Shown piece after piece: positions 59,971 to 64,000 of a stretch of DNA of 64,000 bases. The notes beneath the pieces were generated by a model. It did not search any database. It was not told where the DNA came from and saw only the letters and a program-made list of their open reading frames with translations. The stretch covers positions 1,240,001 through 1,304,000 of the forward strand of contig NZ_BPTV01000001.1 of the NCBI RefSeq assembly GCF_019973375.1, read 5' to 3'. Position numbers and translations under genes: made by a program. Position 1 is the stretch's first letter, and each line of letters starts with the position of its first letter. Source of the DNA: Prevotella lacticifex (lineage in GTDB: Bacteria; Bacteroidota; Bacteroidia; Bacteroidales; Bacteroidaceae).

Positions 59971-60067
59971 CTCATTTTTTGTGAGTTAACGGTATGTCAT
60001 AGCTTATAGACTTTTCTGTTTTAACAAAATTTATAGATTTACTCGTCTTTATTTGCGTTGTTTCCAT

Positions 60068-60075
60068 TATCTTTG
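60068..60075 (+). promoter_or_regulatory. -7 box for the small membrane protein gene
   Basis: TATCTTTG, 21 bp before the ATG at 60096. No TTTG at 19-21 bp spacing. Confidence 0.45.
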
Positions 60076-60095
60076 CCGCCGATTTACTATAAGTT

Positions 60096-60272
60096 ATGAA
60101 ACAGATTCTCGATTATATTGGTATCATTCTTATTGTTGTCGGTGTCGTTCTTTTTGCCGTCGACTATTTCTTTAAGTGCAATAGTAATTTGCTTTTGCTG
60201 TCAGCACTGGGCTGCGTGTTATTGGGAGTAGTGGGACAAATTTGGTCGATGAAGCGCGCTGGAGAGCAGTAA
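60096..60272 (+). CDS. Small two-helix membrane protein, 58 aa
   Basis: ATG at 60096 to TAA at 60270. The product has two hydrophobic helices, about residues 7-25 (YIGIILIVVGVVLFAVDYF) and 31-50 (NLLLLSALGCVLLGVVGQIW), joined by a short polar turn and ending in a basic tail SMKRAGEQ. A -7 box precedes it. Similar short unnamed membrane proteins are common in Bacteroidota; function unknown. Divergent from rpsF and convergent with rmuC. Below the size limit of many gene callers. Confidence 0.7.
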   Translation: MKQILDYIGIILIVVGVVLFAVDYFFKCNSNLLLLSALGCVLLGVVGQIWSMKRAGEQ

Positions 60273-60391
60273 AATCCTCTTTCTCTATGAGGTTTAAAGT
60301 TTCCTATGGGTGCTGAGATTCATCTGTAGAAAATGTTTCTTCTTAGCAGTTCTTACTGTTCTAAATGAACAGCACTACGACAATCCATTGC

Positions 60392-60589
60392 TGAAATATA
60401 TTTACACCATTCCAATATGTATCATTTCTGCTTGCAAAACGGTCCATTTCAGCTTGCGAAACGGTCCGTTTGGCATCCTAAAACGGGCCGTTTTGCAACG
60501 CAAAATGATATGTATTAGTAACCTGTTGATAGTCAACATCGTACAAAGTTGGTGTGAAGAACGGCCTGATGTGAATTATTTTTACAACA
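60392..60589 (+). repeat. 22-bp-phased palindrome array element, copy 5
   Basis: Palindromes at 60437-60449, 60459-60471 and 60481-60493. Outer half-sites ATCATTT (ending 60427) and AAATGAT (from 60503) differ from the other copies but remain complementary to each other. Direct-repeat boxes TGAAATATATTTACACC (60392) and TGAATTATTTTTACAAC (60572) are 180 bp apart. Forward orientation, closest in sequence to copy 4. It lies in the convergent gap 60273-60791, in which I see nothing else. Confidence 0.9.
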
Positions 60590-60791
60590 CGTTACCGATA
60601 TTATCTTATTGCTCCATGCCTCTATATAATAATGCTGGCTAATGTAAGAACTATAGTCGTAAGCATTAGGGATTGGTGACTGTCTCTGTTGGACGTTGGA
60701 TGTAACGATGTTCCAAGGTAGCAAAAAGAGCAATTATGTTATGTAAGTCATAATTTTAAAGATTGAGTCGTAGCCGTGTGGTAGTATTTAC

Positions 60792-62153
60792 TCACCCCTG
60801 AAGGCTGTCGGGAATCTCCTTTTTAGGGTTTATTCCGAGAGTTTTCAGGTTGTCCAACCGCCTGATAATGTTTCCTTTGCCGCTGTTCAGCTGTCCCCGG
60901 CTTTTCTCGTAATCATTGTGAAGGCGCTCAATATCGGTGCCGATGCTTGCGTAAACATTGGCGAAAGTGCAGAATTTGTCGTACAATTCATTTGACTGCC
61001 GCAGTATTTCTTCCACGTTTTTGTTCATTCTGTAGTTCTGCCACATGGTGTGAGTCAACTGTAAAGCCATCAGCAGATTAGACGGACTCAGAACGATGAT
61101 GTGCTTTCGGTATGCATATTGCAGTATGCCCGGTTCCGTCTTCAATGCTGCCGCGTATCCGCTCTCGTAAGGTATGAACATCAGAACATAGCCGATGCAT
61201 CCTGGAACAATCTTGTCATAATTGACGGCAGAGAGTTCGTCGATGTGCTTTTTCACCGATTTTACATGCTCTTTCATCAGTTTTTCGCCTTCGCTCTCGT
61301 CTTGGGCTTGCAATGCCTCGTGATATGCTGTAAGCGAAACTTTTGAGTCGATGACCGCGCGTTCACCGTTAGGAAACTCCACGATGGCATCCGGACGGTA
61401 GTTGTTGCCGTCGTTGCCCTTGAAATTTTGCTGCAAGAAATACTGTTTATTCTTTTCCAGACCACAGTCATCGAGCGTTTTTTCAAGAATCATTTCTCCC
61501 CAGTCGCCCTGCGTTTTCGAGTCGCCTTTGAGCGCTTTGCTAAGTGCTTGAGCGTCGTTGCCGATTTTTTCGGTCTGCTCTTTCAGCTCGCGCACAGCCA
61601 TATCCTGCATCTCGCGCATGTTCTTAACTGTCTGTTCCTGCTCGTCATGAATCTTTTTTATAGCATCCTCGAAGACCGTTTTTATCTCTGTCTTGTTGGC
61701 GGTACCCTCTTTCGTTGACGCAGTGATGTTCTTGTTGAACGATTCTATCTGATCTTTAAGAGGGGAGAGCAGAGCGTCAATCTTCTCTTTGTTCTCAGAA
61801 GTCAGTTGCTGCTTCGATTCGCTCAGCATTTTTGTCGCTATGTTCAGTACCTCCTGGCGCACAGCTTTTGCAGATGCGTCGTATTGCCGTTGCTGCTCTT
61901 GTCGCAGCGACTCGGCATGGTCTCTCTCGGCGTTCAACTTCTCTGTTGCGGCCTTACGCTCCGACTCCAAAAGTGTCTGTGCCACAGTGATTTTCTGTTG
62001 CAGTGCTGCTTTTTCAGCCTGGAATTGAGCTTGTTGCTTACTGATATTGGCCTCATAGTCTTTTCCTGTTTTGTTGATTTTGTTATTCATTGTCAGAAAA
62101 ACGACCAAGGCACCTATTGCAATGCCGATGAGAAGAAAAAGTAGTGTCTCCAT
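60792..62153 (-). CDS. rmuC: DNA recombination protein RmuC
   Basis: Membrane-anchored protein that limits inversions at short repeats; predicted nuclease-fold core. 453 aa. An N-terminal transmembrane helix (about 4-22, LLFLLIGIAIGALVVFLTM) is followed by a long coiled coil (about 28-215) and the RmuC domain (about 220-400; QGDWGEMILEKTLDDCGL, YRPDAIVEFPNGERAVIDSK, FIPYESGYAAAL). It has a -7 box at 62181-62174. The neighbourhood of a palindrome array is notable given its proposed role at inverted repeats, but this is coincidence until tested. Confidence 0.94.
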   Translation of the reverse strand: METLLFLLIGIAIGALVVFLTMNNKINKTGKDYEANISKQQAQFQAEKAALQQKITVAQTLLESERKAATEKLNAERDHAESLRQEQQRQYDASAKAVRQEVLNIATKMLSESKQQLTSENKEKIDALLSPLKDQIESFNKNITASTKEGTANKTEIKTVFEDAIKKIHDEQEQTVKNMREMQDMAVRELKEQTEKIGNDAQALSKALKGDSKTQGDWGEMILEKTLDDCGLEKNKQYFLQQNFKGNDGNNYRPDAIVEFPNGERAVIDSKVSLTAYHEALQAQDESEGEKLMKEHVKSVKKHIDELSAVNYDKIVPGCIGYVLMFIPYESGYAAALKTEPGILQYAYRKHIIVLSPSNLLMALQLTHTMWQNYRMNKNVEEILRQSNELYDKFCTFANVYASIGTDIERLHNDYEKSRGQLNSGKGNIIRRLDNLKTLGINPKKEIPDSLQG

Positions 62154-62173
62154 AATTGCATTTTATTATTCGG

Positions 62174-62181
62174 CAAAGATA
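62174..62181 (-). promoter_or_regulatory. -7 box for rmuC
   Basis: TATCTTTG on the minus strand, 20 bp before the start codon, overlapping the end of the upstream terminator region. Confidence 0.5.
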
Positions 62182-62182
62182 T

Positions 62183-62215
62183 AAAAAAAGAGTGGACTCC
62201 GAAAGAATCCACTCC
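62183..62215 (-). terminator. Terminator of the kduI-hexuronate transporter transcript
   Basis: GAGTGGA (62190-62196) pairs with TCCACTC (62208-62214); on the minus strand a run of seven T follows. Confidence 0.75.
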
Positions 62216-62264
62216 AAAATATTTTGTATATTCTTGTTGGCCGACCCTCGCGGGCGGGTTTTTC

Positions 62265-63725
62265 TTATTCAACAACGATAGGTTTGTACTTCGGAACGAG
62301 CATCTTCATTATGCACCAGCCTATGAGATAGGCCACAGCGCAGATACAGAAGACAATCATGTATCCGGCAGGCTTGCCGTCGAAACCCATGAAAGAGAAG
62401 GCATCGCCCTTATTTTCGGCATAGGTGAAGAGCAGTCCTGAGCCCTTGTTGATGAGGAAGGAACCCACACCTCCTGCCATTGCTCCTATTCCAGTGATTG
62501 TAGCGATGGTCGATTTTGGGAACATATCACCGATAGTGCTGTACAGATTGGCCGACCAAGCCTGATGACCTGCACCGAGCAGACCGATGATAATTGCTGG
62601 CCACCAAGGACTTATCTGTCCCATTGGCTGCGCGAGCAGACCAAGGAGTGGGAAGCAAGCGAAGATAAGCATAGCTCTCATGCGTCCGAGATAAGGGTTC
62701 ATACCGAGTTTATCGACGAAATAAGTTGGCAGATAGCCACCGAAGATGCTCAGTACCGTCACTATAGCATAAAGTGTAAAGATGAGCGCAATAGCCTGAG
62801 GTGAGTCGGAGGCGTAACCGTACTGGTCGGAGAAATATGCCGGAGCCCAGAAGAGGAAGAACCACCAAACGCCGTCGGTAAGGAACTTTCCTGTTATGAA
62901 CGACCACGTCTGACGGAATGTGAAGCACTTCAGGAATCCGATGGTAGGCTGTTCAGAATCCTCTTTCTCAGCTTCTTCCTTTGGATCGGCCTCTTTGTCG
63001 TCCTGCTCGATATATGCGAGCTCGGCCTCATTTACGTGCTTGTTCTTTGCTGGTTTGTCGTAGAGCAGTACCCAGAATCCCATCCAGATGTAACCAAGCA
63101 CACCGATGATGACGAAAGCCATTTCCCATCCTAAGGCACGTGCTATCAATGGGATTGTTGCCGGAGCAGCCAATGCACCTATCGATGCACCGCTATTGAA
63201 GATAGAAGTAGCGAAAGCGCGGTCCTTCTTTGGGAAGTACTCTGCAGTCACCTTTATGGCAGCAGGGAAGTTTCCGGCCTCACCAACGGCAAGGATGAGT
63301 CGGCATGAGAGGAACAGGTAGACGCTTACGGTCGATATTGCCACGGCTGCGTCGCTTCCGGCCTGTACGAGGCGGAGAGCCTCGATGTTGGGATAGCCCT
63401 CAATCCACATTGCCACCTCGCCACAGCAAGCGTGCAGCACAGCGCCTGTCGACCACACGCCGATGGCAATAAGGTAGCCTTTCTTCGTGCCCATCCAGTC
63501 GATGAACTTACCCGCAAAGAGGTTTGCGATGGCGTAGAAGATGGAGAACCATCCTGTTATTGTTCCATAATCGTTATCAGTCCAGTGGAATTCAGGAGAG
63601 ATAAAGTCTTTCCATGTTAGCGAAAGAACCTGCCGGTCGAGATAGTTGACTGTTGTTGCGATGAACAGCAGAGCGCATATCACCCACCGGAAGTTCGACA
63701 TTTTTGCAGTTTTAATAGTAGACAT
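62265..63725 (-). CDS. exuT: MFS hexuronate transporter, ExuT-like
   Basis: Inner-membrane major facilitator of the anion:cation symporter family, 486 aa with about twelve helices. NYLDRQVLSLTW in helix 1, FSIFYAIANLFAGKFIDWMGTKKGY around loop 2-3 (shown in part: GKFIDWMGTKKG), and the helix 4 VGEAGNFPAAIKVTAEYFP are typical of ExuT-type hexuronate carriers. A charged insert of about 30 residues (EADPKEEAEKEDSEQ) lies in the central cytoplasmic loop. kduI is 34 bp upstream on the same strand, and uxaC in the same window handles the imported sugar. Confidence 0.88.
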   Translation of the reverse strand: MSTIKTAKMSNFRWVICALLFIATTVNYLDRQVLSLTWKDFISPEFHWTDNDYGTITGWFSIFYAIANLFAGKFIDWMGTKKGYLIAIGVWSTGAVLHACCGEVAMWIEGYPNIEALRLVQAGSDAAVAISTVSVYLFLSCRLILAVGEAGNFPAAIKVTAEYFPKKDRAFATSIFNSGASIGALAAPATIPLIARALGWEMAFVIIGVLGYIWMGFWVLLYDKPAKNKHVNEAELAYIEQDDKEADPKEEAEKEDSEQPTIGFLKCFTFRQTWSFITGKFLTDGVWWFFLFWAPAYFSDQYGYASDSPQAIALIFTLYAIVTVLSIFGGYLPTYFVDKLGMNPYLGRMRAMLIFACFPLLGLLAQPMGQISPWWPAIIIGLLGAGHQAWSANLYSTIGDMFPKSTIATITGIGAMAGGVGSFLINKGSGLLFTYAENKGDAFSFMGFDGKPAGYMIVFCICAVAYLIGWCIMKMLVPKYKPIVVE

Positions 63726-63759
63726 TCTTTGTTTGTTAGTTTATCAGTTTTTTAAGTGT

Positions 63760-64000
63760 TTATTTCAGTTCTGGTATTGGTACCACCTGCATGTCGGTGT
63801 ATACGAGATTCTCGCCCGCCATACCCCAGATGAAGGTATAGTTGCTTGTTCCTGCTGCACAGTGGATTGACCATTGCGGAGAGATGACAGCCTGTTCGTT
63901 GTTCATCCATATAGGCCGTGTCTCTTGTGGCTCGCCCATGACGTGCAGAATTTTCTGGCCTTTCGGAACCTTGTAGTACATATATGCCTCCATACGGCGC
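63760..64000 (-). CDS. kduI: 5-keto-4-deoxyuronate isomerase, C-terminal part (cut by window end)
   Basis: Isomerises 5-dehydro-4-deoxy-D-glucuronate in pectin/unsaturated uronate breakdown; cytoplasmic. Only the last 79 residues are inside. The frame stays open to the window edge and reads [12 protein letters not shown], so the Met at 63993 is internal. The cupin-fold end [20 protein letters not shown] contains a zinc-ligand histidine, followed by FIWGMAGEN and the terminal VVPIPELK. Co-transcribed with the ExuT-like transporter. Confidence 0.92.
   Translation of the reverse strand, partial: RRMEAYMYYKVPKGQKILHVMGEPQETRPIWMNNEQAVISPQWSIHCAAGTSNYTFIWGMAGENLVYTDMQVVPIPELK

Noticed and set aside
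2082..60515. Regularly spaced palindromic repeats resembling a mini CRISPR array
   Set aside because: The spacers are only 9 bp and themselves related, the repeat is a 13-bp palindrome, each site has just three full units, and no cas gene is present.
60310..60642. 110-codon open frame spanning palindrome array copy 5
   Set aside because: It is driven by the repeat itself, has no promoter or homologous counterpart in the other four copies, and the repeat explains the sequence.

Overview
The window looks like chromosomal DNA of a Bacteroidota bacterium, most likely a Prevotella-type member of the order Bacteroidales. Four things point there. Many genes are preceded by the Bacteroidota promoter pair TTTG-N19-TAnnTTTG and lack Shine-Dalgarno sites. 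The primary sigma factor is short (290 aa) and has no region 1.1. A split glycine decarboxylase and an EF-G2 paralogue are present. The gene order thrA-apgM-thrC and HU / tiny COX24-domain protein / RNase G is typical of the group. The species is not determined. Nothing suggests a phage, integrative element or insertion sequence; almost all genes are core metabolism or housekeeping.

Layout. 1-4.0 kb: the end of a DASS/SLC13 anion transporter with a large inserted domain, then a convergent FAD-dependent dehydrogenase. 4.1-9.3 kb: threonine operon (aspartokinase-homoserine dehydrogenase, an ApgM-family protein probably acting as homoserine kinase, threonine synthase). 9.4-16.2 kb: lipoate-protein ligase followed by a complete glycine cleavage set (gcvT, gcvH, gcvPA, gcvPB, lpd), so the H-protein and its lipoylating enzyme lie together. 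16.3-23 kb: DUF3127 protein with an SSB-like tail, MscS-type channel, BadF-type sugar kinase and an EF-G2 whose catalytic switch II histidine is Ser. 23.1-32.6 kb: hemW, metH (no reactivation domain), map, tsaD, a CinA-type amidase and a histidine kinase/response regulator pair. 33.4-38 kb: mltG, a DPE2-like 4-alpha-glucanotransferase and a HAD phosphatase. 38.1-47.7 kb, minus strand: riboflavin synthase, carB, carA, a PurF-family protein, a polysaccharide export lipoprotein and glucuronate isomerase. 47.8-53 kb: asparaginase, rubrerythrin, two zinc-ribbon membrane proteins, rpoD and pantothenate kinase. 53.1-60 kb: HU, a 29-aa basic protein, RNase G, a cytoplasmic alpha-amylase fused to an AlaX-like aminoacyl-tRNA editing domain, fabD, and ribosomal proteins L9, S18 and S6. 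60-64 kb: a small membrane protein, rmuC, a hexuronate MFS transporter and the end of kduI.

The most striking undescribed structure is a five-copy family of intergenic palindromic elements (about 2.0, 20.4, 32.9, 48.9 and 60.4 kb). Each has three 13-bp palindromes of the form AAACGGNCCGTTT at exact 22-bp spacing, flanked by two half-sites at the same spacing. AT-rich direct-repeat boxes bracket the array exactly 180 bp apart in all five copies. Four copies fill the only four convergent gaps longer than 500 bp. Other points worth attention are the amylase-AlaX fusion, the EF-G2 without its catalytic histidine, the transporter insertion, a 22-bp perfect inverted repeat at 33.3 kb, and a probably leaderless glucanotransferase mRNA.
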